A stretch of DNA of 64,000 nucleotides from Ryuthela nishihirai. Its lineage: Eukaryota; Arthropoda; Arachnida; Araneae; Heptathelidae. The translations under genes and the position numbers were made by a program. Where the stretch lies: contig JAWZYU010000019.1 of assembly GCA_038380435.1 (NCBI GenBank), positions 28,793,801 to 28,857,800 on the forward strand, given 5' to 3'. The notes beneath the pieces are model-generated. The model saw nothing but the letters and a program-made list of their open reading frames with translations, was not told the origin of the DNA and did not search any database. Positions 34,197-43,625 of this stretch are shown in pieces (the first letter of the stretch is position 1; each line of letters starts with the position of its first letter).

Positions 34197-34239
34197 ATGT
34201 CTGACGAAGTCCTAATAGTGAGGACGAAATCGATCACAT
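34197..34239 (+). ncRNA. Predicted type I hammerhead ribozyme
   Basis: Core elements in order: stem I strand ATGT (34,197-34,200), CTGACGA (34,201-34,207), an extra A, stem II GTCCT/AGGAC (34,209-34,213 with 34,221-34,225) closing loop AATAGTG, GAAA (34,226-34,229), a self-complementary stem III TCGA (34,230-34,233), then TC with cleavage expected after 34,235, and stem I strand ACAT (34,236-34,239). A 4-bp palindromic stem III implies cleavage as a dimer or in tandem transcripts, as described for Penelope-like hammerheads. An extra A between CUGANGA and stem II is known from the chrysanthemum chlorotic mottle viroid plus-strand hammerhead. Activity is untested. Confidence 0.65.
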
Positions 34240-34364
34240 CTTTTATATATTATGTTGCACTATTTGACAATCAACTCGTGTTTTAATTTTATGCATCTTC
34301 AAGATTAGTGTACAAAAGTAAGTATAAACTTCTAAAGGGACTGTTCATATATATGGAACAATCG

Positions 34365-34730
34365 CTTTCATATTCCCATTCTCTATTGGGGAAAAATAAG
34401 GAAAGGCTGAATGTTTCATAACCTATGACATTCCCCGCCATTCCCGCCATAACCTATGACATTCCGTCAGAGGCTTTCATTTGATGTATAGGTTGTTACT
34501 TTCGGCACTCGCGTTCTGGAGATACAGCGGAAGAATGGTTTCATATTTTCCCTTTTTAGGGAAAAGAAAGCATAGGGGTCAATTTTTTATAGCCTATGAC
34601 ACTCCCCGCTTAACATACTTTCAATTGTCACATAAATCTTCAAGTTTCCCCATAGCGTTCGAAAGATATGGTAGAGCAACTTTTTTGACAAATCCACAAA
34701 CAGACAAACTGAAAAATGTGAAGGGAAAAA
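34365..34730. repeat. Degenerate repeat array, right part
   Basis: Continues the left part: CTTTCATTTGATGTATAGG, GCACTCGCGTTCTGGAGATA, AACCTATGACATTCC (twice in tandem at about 34,420-34,466) and ATAGCCTATGACACTCCCC. Confidence 0.65.
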
Positions 34731-34934
34731 CAATTGAGAGAAAAATAAACGTCTTTCTCAATTTTTATAATTATATAGGACAATGCTCTAAAATATAGGA
34801 TTGTCCCTTAAGATATAGGACGAATGATCATCGTAACGATCCTAAAGTTTGGCCGTTTTATTTTTTCAAAGTTTGCGATGCACGCTTTGCACGGCCGCTT
34901 AGCGCGGCCCTGCCTGACGACATAGTAGATGTAT

Positions 34935-35260
34935 GCAAATATTGGACAAAATCGCATCTCTCCTGGATGATCTCAATCGTACGTATCCTGCCCGTTTTAT
35001 TAGTAGAGGCGGATCTATTGCATGGCCTGAACGCTCTCCTAATTTGAATCCGCTGGATTTCTTCTTATGAGGACACGTTAAGGCTGATGTTTACGATACG
35101 TCGGTTCATAATACACAAGCTCTCAGCGAACGTATCGTGGAATGGTTGTCAAAGAATTCAGAACACCCTGGGAGTTTTCGAACGTGTTCGACAGTCGATG
35201 AGAAGACTCTGTAAGGCGTGTATTGCTTCTCAAGGAGGCCATTTGGAACACTTGCTCTGA
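34935..35260 (+). pseudogene. Mariner-like transposase C-terminus (outer element)
   Basis: Translation includes FISRGGSIAWPERSPNLNPL then DFFL, a stop, GHVKADVYDTSV, and in shifted frames RMRRLCKACIAS-like sequence ending GGHLEHLL and a stop at 35,260. NPLDFF contains the third catalytic Asp region of this transposase type. It resembles the proteins at 11,952-12,671 and in 48,245-48,686. Frames and stops show decay. Confidence 0.75.
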
Positions 35261-35482
35261 TGTAGACTTATATAATTGTTCTAATAGATCACTTACAATG
35301 TGCTGTAATAATTGGAATAAAAGCTATTTAACTCCACAGGCTTTCTTACTTGCTCTCTCAAAATGTGCTATAACTCGGAATGGGAGCATTTCTAGTTAAA
35401 TGTTCGTAGGAACTTTTTTCTTCACTATGCACAGTAGAACACGTTCTCAAAATCTAACTAGACCTTTTAGAAACATCTTGAA

Positions 35483-35994
35483 TATAGTAATATATATATA
35501 TATTCCGTTCCTATTTCTCCTTTGATATAGTTTTTAATGTCTTTTTTTCATGTGTCGAGTATTGCGCAGGTCTGCTGATTCCCACTTTAAGCTCTCTTTT
35601 CTGCTTTTTGCATTCTCTTTTACACTTCAGAGAGGAAGTTGTTCGGACAGAGCAATTAATTTTTTAAAGCAGCTTTTATGCTGCACTGCATTCTTCCAAG
35701 GTCTAGCGCTCCCGAAATATCTTCTTCTGTTTCTTAATGACAAGTCTCTCTAAAGAAAGGAAACAGAACACGGTGAAAAATTCTGTTTCAGACTGTTTTG
35801 TTGGAAACGTTAATTTACAGTTTTTAGTTGCCTGACAATGACGAAGCTAGGTAGTAGTTGAAGTAAACGAACACAGAACTCACAAATTACTTATAGTGCT
35901 GAAGTTTTAGAATAGGGAATTTGAATTAGGCTTAGGCACTTGGTTTGGAGGATATTGGTTTTATATTTGATACTTCAGCCTGAACAGGTAGTAG
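35483..35994. other. Unassigned sequence
   Basis: A 67-codon frame at 35,550-35,753 has no recognised domain. Confidence 0.4.
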
Positions 35995-36780
35995 TTTCAT
36001 TTTGTATAGGTACTAGGTGCTTCACATTTCGATGGGTATTAGTTTCTTCACTCTGGGTGGGCATTCGGTACTTCACTATGGTTGGATAGTTGGTACTTTA
36101 GTTCGAGTTCGTAGTAGGTACTTGATTTTGGGTGAATACTGGCCACTTCACTGTAGTTGGTACTTTCTCTTGGGTGGATACTATGCACTCCACTCCACTG
36201 GGTATTTCATCTCAAGTTCATAGTAGGTGCTTCATTCGGCATGGGTACTCAGTACTTCACTCTGATTGGTAGTTCAGCTCGAGTTCTTTGTAGGTAGTTC
36301 ATTTTGCGTAGGTATTAGGTATTTCGCTCTGTTTGGTGCTTCAGCTCGGGCTCGTTGTAGGTGCTTCATTTTAGGTGGTTACTACGCATTTACTCTAGTT
36401 GGTACTTCAGCTGGAATTCGTACTTCGTACTTCATTTTGGGTGGTTACTAGATAGTTCACTTTTCGTGGATACTAGGTACTTTGGGTAGATATCTGGCCT
36501 TCAACTTGAGTGGGTAGTAGGTACTTCACTTTGGGTGAGTACTAAGTACTTCACTATGATTGAATACTTGATACTTCAACTCGAGTTCGTAGTAGGAGCT
36601 GCATTTTGGGTATGTACTAGATACTGTACTTTGCTTGAGTACTTTGGTACTTGAGAGTGAGTACGTAGTAGGTATTTCACTTTGAGTGGATACTTGGTAC
36701 TTGATACTTGGTACTTGAGCTAATACATAGTAGGTACTTCATTTTGGGTACGTAATTTATACTTCAGCTTGATTGCGTGC
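35995..36780. repeat. 25-bp minisatellite with higher-order pattern
   Basis: Units of 25 bp such as TTCACTTTGGGTGAGTACTA plus AGTAC, alternating with a second type built on TTCAGCTCGAGTTCGTAGTA. Shortened 16-17-bp units (TTCACTCTGATTGGTAG) recur, so that 25+17+25 gives a 67-bp higher-order unit in the first half. Frames through it are repeat artefacts. Confidence 0.85.
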
Positions 36781-37237
36781 TTCCAAATATTTTTTTTTTC
36801 AAGCGATTTTTTTTTCAAGCATTTTTTTTTTAACTTTTTGTTTTGTTCATAAAAATAGTTATATGAGATTTGCAGAATTTCAGTTATTTTCTTCCAGAAG
36901 ATTTATTATTTCTATTTAGAATGATGGCATAGGTAATGAAACAATCCTATTCCCATTATTGAAAAAGTCTTTCTAACTAAGAATGAGTAAAAACATTTAC
37001 AATATGAACATGATATTTAAAGAGATTTATGCATATTAAATAACTAACCAACAGATAACGTTTTTGAGATATAATGCATTTACGAAAGAATGCTTTCTTT
37101 TTAACCATTACTGAATTCCCACGTCAATGCATGTACTGTTTCATGGTAAATTCGGTATTAGATGATAAGGAATACTGACGTGCTCTCAATCTTTGACACG
37201 TCTAGGATTTAAAAAAAACTCATTCTAATTTAGAACT
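36781..37237. other. Unassigned AT-rich sequence
   Basis: Contains a local duplication of TTTTTTTTCAAGC near 36,792-36,822; otherwise nothing. Confidence 0.4.
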
Positions 37238-37622
37238 TTATCTTGAGTTGGAATGTTTTACCTCTGAGGGTCAATTTTTTGCACACAATGGACTAAATGG
37301 CCAGGTCACAAGGACTCAGAGAAGGTTGGGTATAGGTGACCAACTGGACAGCTGTTAGGAGACAGATGGTAGTCTCCCATCATGGCTATCGAGAGTGTTC
37401 TTTAGTGTGCACATGGTATGACTTCTCTCCTGCACACGAACTTAACGTCCCATCCGACGGACGATGTCATTTTCAAGCCCATAGGTGTCCTCTACTGACC
37501 GAAAGCAAAGTGGGGGTTTAGCGAAGATGAATTTCAACGCTGGCCCAGGTGGGCCTCGAACCTGGAACTGAAGATTACGAGCCTGGAGTGCAACCGACCG
37601 AGTCAATTCCTGCCCCACCTTA
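37238..37622 (-). mobile_element. SINE-B copy
   Basis: Nearly complete minus-strand copy: 3' block GTTTTACCTCTGAGGGTCAA at 37,254, GCACACAATGGACTAAATGG, the GTGTGCACATGGTATGAC block, and a head with GGGCCTCGAACCTGG in plus orientation near 37,550. Confidence 0.88.
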
Positions 37623-37994
37623 TCCTGAAGTAATTGATGAAAGAACATTTAAATCTGAAGAATAAACAAAGGTGCACTGCCAATCAGTAGAGTACCCAAA
37701 GTATTTGGGGGGTTATAACGCCTCTTCCCTTACTGTCCGGTCCGGACTTGAATACCGCATATTTTCTAAGAAATCACTTTAAATCAGAGGCAAACGCCAA
37801 AACTTCGCATATCAAACTCAAAATGACTTAATCATATCAGCTTCCCCAATTGGTAGTACTGAAAATCCCACTGATGCCAATCAATTAACAATGAACTCAT
37901 ACTATGTGAGCAAAAGTCTCACTTAGTAGAGCATTTTTACCTTTCTGGATCAACTGCAGATCCATCACTTGCATTTGTATACGTTTACTTCAAT
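37623..37994. other. Unassigned sequence
   Basis: Nothing recognised. Confidence 0.4.
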
Positions 37995-38205
37995 TTTAGG
38001 AGGTAGAGGTTACTCAGTCGGTAGTGCACCAGGCTTGTAATGTTTCCCAGTTTCGAGTCCCAGCTATGGATGCGTTGAGAATTTTATCCTTTAACTCCCA
38101 GACTGCTCTCGATGAAAAAAGGGACTTGAAAGTTCGCCGTTAATCGGGTGAAATTTTAATCCGTGGCACCGTGTGCTGAAAAAGCCATCTTTATACACGT
38201 TCTTC
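37995..38205 (+). mobile_element. SINE-B 5' half
   Basis: Head with GTTACTCAGTCGGTAGTGCA (A box) and GTTTCGAGTCCCAGC (B box), then CGGGTGAAATTTTAATCCGT. It stops at the CACGTT block, where mariner sequence begins. Confidence 0.82.
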
Positions 38206-38489
38206 ATGACAATGTTGGGCAAGGGCTCACAAAACCTGTCAAGTTACGGCCTATCTGGAGCAGGAAAAAGTAAAACATGTGCCCATCCTCATATTCACCT
38301 GATCTTGCACCATGCGATTATTGGTTGTTTCCTAAAATTAAAAAGGAACTTGCTGGGAAGACCTTGCAAAATGCTTTCATTCAGACTTGGGGAGTATTCC
38401 ACAACAGGGGTACTACCAAGCATTTCAGAATTGACGTAGACATCTGCAAATTTGCAAATGCTGGACGAGAGTACTTTGAAGGACAGTAA
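38200..38489 (+). pseudogene. mariner transposase C-terminal fragment
   Basis: Combining frames gives GARAHKTCQVTAYLEQEKVK, then YSPDLAPCDYWLFPKIKKEL and GKTLQNAFIQTWGVFHNR, ending at 38,489. PYSPDLAPCDYWLF is the conserved mariner block that holds the third catalytic Asp. N-terminal two thirds are absent, and one frameshift lies near 38,280. A possible right inverted end (CTTTTGAATGCCCCTCG) follows at about 38,545. Confidence 0.82.
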
Positions 38490-38559
38490 AAGTTTTGTTG
38501 GGTAAGTGCAATTGTTTATGTTCTGCAGATGTATGTGGAGAACCTTTTGAATGCCCCTC

Positions 38560-39815
38560 GTATTACTGTTTAAGAAAAATCTCCCTTTAGTTTTCTAGAG
38601 AATGAATCAGAACTTCCAGGAAGTCATTTTTAAGGGGAAAAATATTAAGGGCAAAATTCTTTCATTACTTTAAGTTGCTATTTGAGGGAATTGAATAATG
38701 AATTTGGTGATACAAATTCTTACCATTGAGAAACAGTTCGTACCACGTTTTTTTGGGAAAGAATTTTTTTGGAAGAGGAAAACTTTTTAAGCGTCCTAAG
38801 TCTTACATTGCTCTAAGTTAAGATTAGAGGAAGATGTATACTAAATTTGGAGCTTATAGCTCTTACAGTTTAGAAACAAATTCTACCACTTGTCCAATGA
38901 AAGGTGGTGTAATCGTTTCGAGGGAAGAAATATAGTCGATGCCCTAAGCCTAACGTTGATCTATGTTGCGATTACAGGAAACTGTATACTAAGTTTGGAG
39001 GTTCTAGCTCTTACAGTTTAGAAGCAGTTCTTACCTCTATTTAAAGAAGGAAGTTTTTTTTTGGGGGGGGGGAGGAGAAAATATTTTGGGGTTCCAAACC
39101 CCTACTTTGGTCTAAGTTATGGTTAGAGGAAGTAGTATTTTGAGCTTGGCGAATATAGAGCTTTCCATTAAAAATAAATTCTTCTAATTATTTAAAGTAG
39201 GAGCAGTTGTTTTTTTGGGGGGAAGAAGACTTTTGGGGTTCCGAACCTTACATTGGTCTAAGTCACGATTAGAAGAAGCAGAATACTGAGTTTGGCGGTT
39301 CTAGCTCTTATCGTTTAGAGGCAGTTCGTAACGCTTTATAAAGGGGTGAGGATATTTTTTGGGTAAGGGGAAAATTTTTGGGGTACGAGTTATAGTTAAA
39401 GGAAGCAGTACACTGAGTTCTACACATTCTACCACGGTTCTAGGCGCTTACCACTTAGAAGCAATTTCTCCCAATATTCAAAGGGTGGGGGGGATGTTTT
39501 TGGAGTGAGGGGAAACTTTCGGAATTCAAAAACTTACTTAGTCTAAGTTACTATTAGAGGAAGTAGTAGCCGAGTTTAGTGGTTCTAGCTCTTATCATTA
39601 AGAAGCAATTCCCATCGTTTTTTAAAGGGATCGAGGGAGGGACAGAAAAAATTTGGGGATCTAAGTTATTTATGTTGGTCTAAGTTACGATTACGAAAGC
39701 AGTATACTGACTGTGATGTTTCAAGTTCTTATCACATAGAAGCAATTTCTCCAGCTGTTTGAAAGAGGGTCCTTTTTCGTGGGGGAGGAAACGTTTTGGA
39801 AGTCCTGAAAACAGA
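38560..39815. repeat. Diverged tandem array, unit about 140-150 bp
   Basis: About eight units share, in order, CTAAGTTA-GATTAGAGGAAG, GTATACTGAGTTTGGCGGTT, CTAGCTCTTA, TTTAGAAGCAGTTC and a G-rich stretch with TTTTTGGGG. Units differ by many substitutions and by the length of the G/T runs. Confidence 0.78.
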
Positions 39816-40499
39816 GTAACAGAAAAAGCGAGAATCAGACAGGCAGACCCTCTCAGATATATATCAAATTATATTATTGTTGGGTATTTAGAAATTCTTT
39901 GATGTCATTCACAAGTATAAAACTGTGAAATATTTGTTATTGAAAGAAAAGAAATAGACTATTATTTATTGCCTAAAATAGATTAATATGTACATCAATG
40001 ATAAGTATATTTTTGAATCTGTTCAGAATAGCAAGGATGGCGTAGTGGTTGAAGAAGGTTAGAGGTGAGTGTTCCATTGTGTAACGGATATTTTTTGAAA
40101 TTCCCGCCAAGTAGCATCGGATTAGTGAACAAGAAAGAAGACAAAAAAGATTCCTATTTCTTCAGGTGCTGAAGATGGTAGAACTTTGCACTTCCCGCAA
40201 ATATAAAGCTATGTTCTACAGTACTTTCTTAAACCGAAATCCTTTGCGAAAATTCTTCCCGAGTCTGGCTCTTCTCATAATAGCGACCAAAATGCTACTG
40301 AAGTGGGAACCATATCGTCCTCTGGGACAATACCACCTTCAGAAGTGAATACATCTATCAATGAATTGTGTCAGCAAAAACCAAAAGAAACGGCATACTA
40401 AAGAAATAAGAGATAATAACCTAGTTGCTATTATTTCATGCGAGACTTTAATTATTTTGAAACTAATTAGTACCCTTGACACCTACCTTGACTACCTAG
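39816..40499. other. Unassigned sequence
   Basis: A 60-codon frame at 40,166-40,348 has no known domain. Confidence 0.4.
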
Positions 40500-40501
40500 T
40501 A

Positions 40502-40627
40502 CAGTCGCTCAAAAAAGTATCCGAACACCATGGTTGATTACAGAATTCATGGTGTTCGGAAAAAAGTATCCGAACACCATGAATTCTGTAATCAACCATG
40601 GTGTTCGGATACTTTTTTGAGCGACTG
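40502..40627. mobile_element. TcPal copy 2 (shortest)
   Basis: TA on both sides (40,500-40,501 and 40,628-40,629), ends CAGTCGCTCAAAAAAGTATC and inverse. The interior is collapsed to two back-to-back repeats of the CGAACACCATG region, leaving a 126-bp near-perfect palindrome. Confidence 0.92.
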
Positions 40628-40649
40628 TACCCTTGACTCCTACCTAGGT

Positions 40650-41440
40650 CCTTGCGTCAAGAAAAGATTTATTCGTAATGGAAACTTACTGCTATATTTA
40701 AATTCTAAAATTCAAATCGAAAAACTCAACAAACTGAAATCTTGACATGGATTGAAAATAAAATGTAGATTTCTTCCAAATCGCTTTAAGACTCTTGGCC
40801 TAATCATAGGAGTTGAAGAGGATAGCTCAGAGGATGATGTCTTAAATAAACTTTCAGATGAAGGAGTTATATCCTGCCGGAGAATGGTAAAGTTTTCACA
40901 AGAAGGGAATCTAACAAAAAAAAAGGAGTTAACCGATAGAGTAATTCTCTCATTCTCGTCAAAAGTACTAACGAAAGAAATCTTTTTAGGCTTCTGCAGA
41001 TTTTAATTTAAAGAATATTTTGAATCTTCTTTTTGTGTTTACTTTGCAATGAATTTGACCACAAGGCAGCTCTTTGCAAAAACAAAATGAGATGCAAGAA
41101 ATGTTCTCAAGAACACTCTTACAAAGACTGCAAAGCTGATTCTTATTTTTACCCTAATTGTAAAGGGCCTAATCCAGCAACATTCTCAGGATGTGTTGCC
41201 AAGATTTCTTCTTGTAGAATCAAGACTCTTCAGATTAAAAATCATTTAACGTGGGCTCAGGCTATAAAGATGTCTAAGAACTCTCCATCCTCTTTAGAAA
41301 ACATTGGAATTTATTCATCAGTTCGGATACTACCCAGGAAGAATTCTCCGTCTTCTCCAGTCTTTCGAGAAGTTCTGAATAAAATGAAAGTGAGAACTAT
41401 AGCAAAACAATCTGAGACACTGATAAAAAAAATTAACTGA
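40650..41440 (+). pseudogene. I-type LINE: ORF1 with zinc knuckles
   Basis: Two frames (40,752-41,006 and 41,033-41,440) make up a Gag-like ORF1. The second has CLLCNEFDHKAALC and CKKCSQEHSYKDC, CCHC-type knuckles, then a degenerate third one beginning YPNCKGPNP. Such proteins bind the element's RNA. The frames are separated by a stop at about 41,006. The LINE's EN, RT and RNase H follow in the same orientation. Confidence 0.85.
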
Positions 41441-43014
41441 TTTAGTTGTAAAATGCATTAATTTAATTACCTCAAAAAAAGAGGTGTCTGAAAAAGACAT
41501 GGAATCCCTCATGGAGATCAAAGAAAAAAAAATTGAGCATGGCGAATAATAGCAATAAAAGCGAAATTCTCCAGTGGAATTGTCGCAGTTTTAATAACAA
41601 AGTTCCTCTTTTAAGAACGTTGATTGAAAAATACAATATAGATATAATATCGCTACAAGAAATTTATACAAAATAATTAAAATTGTCAGGATATATAACT
41701 TATCAAGAAAACAAAAAAATTCTTTGGTGGAGGTGTAGTAATTTCGGTTAATAAAGACATTATCCAGAGTAAAATTAATCTCCCCATAAATCATACACTG
41801 TTAGAAGCTGTAGCAGTAATGTTGAAAATTGGCAATATATCTTTCTCTTTAATTTCATTTTATGTAACTGGGGAAAATGTTCCTGCTGAAACCTTCGCCG
41901 AGATTATCTCTGCTTGCCCTCCACCGGATGTAATAACATGAGATTTCATTGCTCATAACCCTTTATGGAAAGCTCAGGTCACTAATAACAGAACTATAGA
42001 AAAAATAATTGATGACTTTAATTTAGCAATCCTCAATGATATGAAACTAACATTTGTGGAATGGGAATCAAGAATCATTAATTGATTTAACTCTGGTGGA
42101 TTCACGTTTGAGCACTGTACTCTCTTGCTCAACTTCAAATGAAACCTTCACCAGTGACCACTTCCTTATTATGATAGAAGGTTTTATTAAAAACCAAGAG
42201 TACAATTCTATTAAAATAACAAACTGGGATAATGTCAGAGATGTTCTTAATCAGGAAATCAGTTGCATTGGAGACTCTACAACTGTTTCTGCTATAACAA
42301 ATAAAATTAAAAAAGCTAAGCTCGATAGTTCCACTGAAATTGAAAACCCTAAAAAGTTAAAATATAATATACAACAATAACGAGCAGAAAGGAGAGTAAG
42401 AAAAACCAGAAGACTTGATCATATAATATATTATAAAATAGTTAAATGCCTTAACGAAAAAATGAATAAAGGAAGACAAAAGAAAGTAATGGGACAACTT
42501 TTGTCGCAATATTAATTTGTTTACTCCCACTACAAAGATACGGAAAATGATCAAGGCGATTGGAAAACAAGTCACACCCTCTTCTCCTCGGAACATCTTG
42601 ATACTAAAAGATGACAAAAATTGAAGACTGTTGCGAATGATTTTGCAAGGTTTTTTGCTTCACAGGGAAATCACTTATTTTCTATGGAGTATAATCAGAA
42701 TCAAATTGTAGTAGAAAGGAAACTTCAAAAGCATGAAAAATTGAATTCAAATGCTGCTGAATATGTAGACATGACCTTCAGCATGAATGAAGTTAATCTT
42801 CCACTGAGAAAATATAAAACATCTATTTCTCCAGGACTGGATGGAATAACATATAAGATGTTAAAAAATCTTATTGAATCGCAAATAAAACTTTTGCTAA
42901 CATCTTTTAATGAACTTTGAGTTAAAAGGACATTCCCACAAGATTGTAAAACTACATACATTGTCCCTATTCTGAAGCCAAATAAGCAAGCGAAAGAAGA
43001 TAAGAGCTCAGAGC

Positions 43015-43082
43015 TTTTCCTAGACAAGAGCTCAGAGCAAAGGTCTTTCAGACCTATTGCTCTGAGCTCTTGTCTAGGAAAA
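43015..43082. repeat. Template-switch hairpin in the LINE RT
   Basis: Perfect 26-bp arms (43,015-43,040 and 43,057-43,082) enclose AGGTCT-TTC-AGACCT, itself a 6-bp palindrome, so the stem is 32 bp with one bulge and a 3-base loop. The right arm is native RT code (FRPIALSSCLGK); the left arm is its inverse copy. Confidence 0.92.
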
Positions 43083-43444
43083 CTGCTGGAAAATATGGGG
43101 AATAGGAGACTAAACTGGATTATAGAGTCACATAATTATCTTCATTAATGCAGTTTCTGGTTTCAGAAGAGGTCGGAACTCAATGGACAATGTCAAGTAG
43201 AATTAAATATTAGAAACAGTACTACCGTAGCTATATTTCTCGACTTGAAAAAAGCATATGATTCAGTAAGGATCAGAGGACTACTATATAAACTTTTAAA
43301 ATTGAAACTTACAGGGAACATGTTTGCGCACTTAAATCATTTAGCATAATTTTTCATTTAATCATTTTAATCATTAGTGAGCTAACCAACAGAAACATTA
43401 TTGTGAAATTGAAGAATATAACTTCTGCACCTTATCCTTTAGAG

Positions 43445-43625
43445 CAGTGGTTCTCAACCTTTTATGCTTCAGGTACCCCCTGGAAATGTGTATGTAACTG
43501 GCGTACCCTTGTATAGATAGATAAAACTATAGTTATAGTATAACAATGGTTATTTTTACTTTATTACTTGATCTAGCACCTTTTGAGCTCTCACGGTGTA
43601 TCCCAAAAAAATTCCCTGATATATT
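43445..43625. mobile_element. MITE-1 copy 5, right end lost
   Basis: CAGTGGTTCTCAACC at the left, then GGTACCCCCTGGAAATGTGT and the ACTATAGTTATAG block, ending around GAGCTCTCACGGTGTATCCC without the terminal inverted end. It replaces the RT segment just before FADD. A frame starting at 43,546 begins inside this MITE. Confidence 0.85.

Larger units (their letters stand above)
33539..34347 (+). mobile_element. Hammerhead-bearing, probably Penelope-like element
   Basis: Bounded by a near-repeat of the target (TATATAAGGGAACAATCG at 33,521-33,538; TATATATGGAACAATCG at 34,348-34,364). Two inverted arms of about 115 bp (33,691-33,806 and 34,222-34,334) flank about 415 bp. The right arm is preceded by a hammerhead core (34,197-34,239). 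Penelope-like elements are known to carry hammerheads in their terminal repeats and to leave copies with inverted terminal pieces, which fits. The 93-codon frame at 33,792-34,073 shows no recognisable RT or GIY-YIG domain, so the family call is inference from the ribozyme and arm layout. Confidence 0.6.
29665..34912. mobile_element. hAT-like element of about 5.2 kb (no transposase seen)
   Basis: Left end CAGGGCCGCGCTTAGG, right end AGCGCGGCCCTG, inverse to each other. Flanks TCTGACGG (29,657-29,664) and CCTGACGA (34,913-34,920) match at 6 of 8 bases, which fits an old 8-bp hAT duplication. Inside are no hAT transposase blocks that I can recognise. It contains another hAT-like element (30,546), a repeat array and the hammerhead element (33,539). 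Confidence 0.65.
29602..35482 (+). mobile_element. Outer mariner-like element holding a nest
   Basis: Left end TATGCAGGGTGTTTCAAAAAGG at about 29,598; right end CCTTTTAGAAACATCTTGAATA at about 35,455-35,480. The ends are inverse with a few mismatches. Only about 60 bp of left sequence and about 560 bp of right sequence belong to it. The rest is later insertion (29,665-34,912). It encodes the C-terminal transposase fragment at 34,935-35,260. Confidence 0.65.

Noticed and set aside
36017..36451. Two frames of 61-68 codons
   Set aside because: They run through the 25-bp minisatellite and have no conserved phase.
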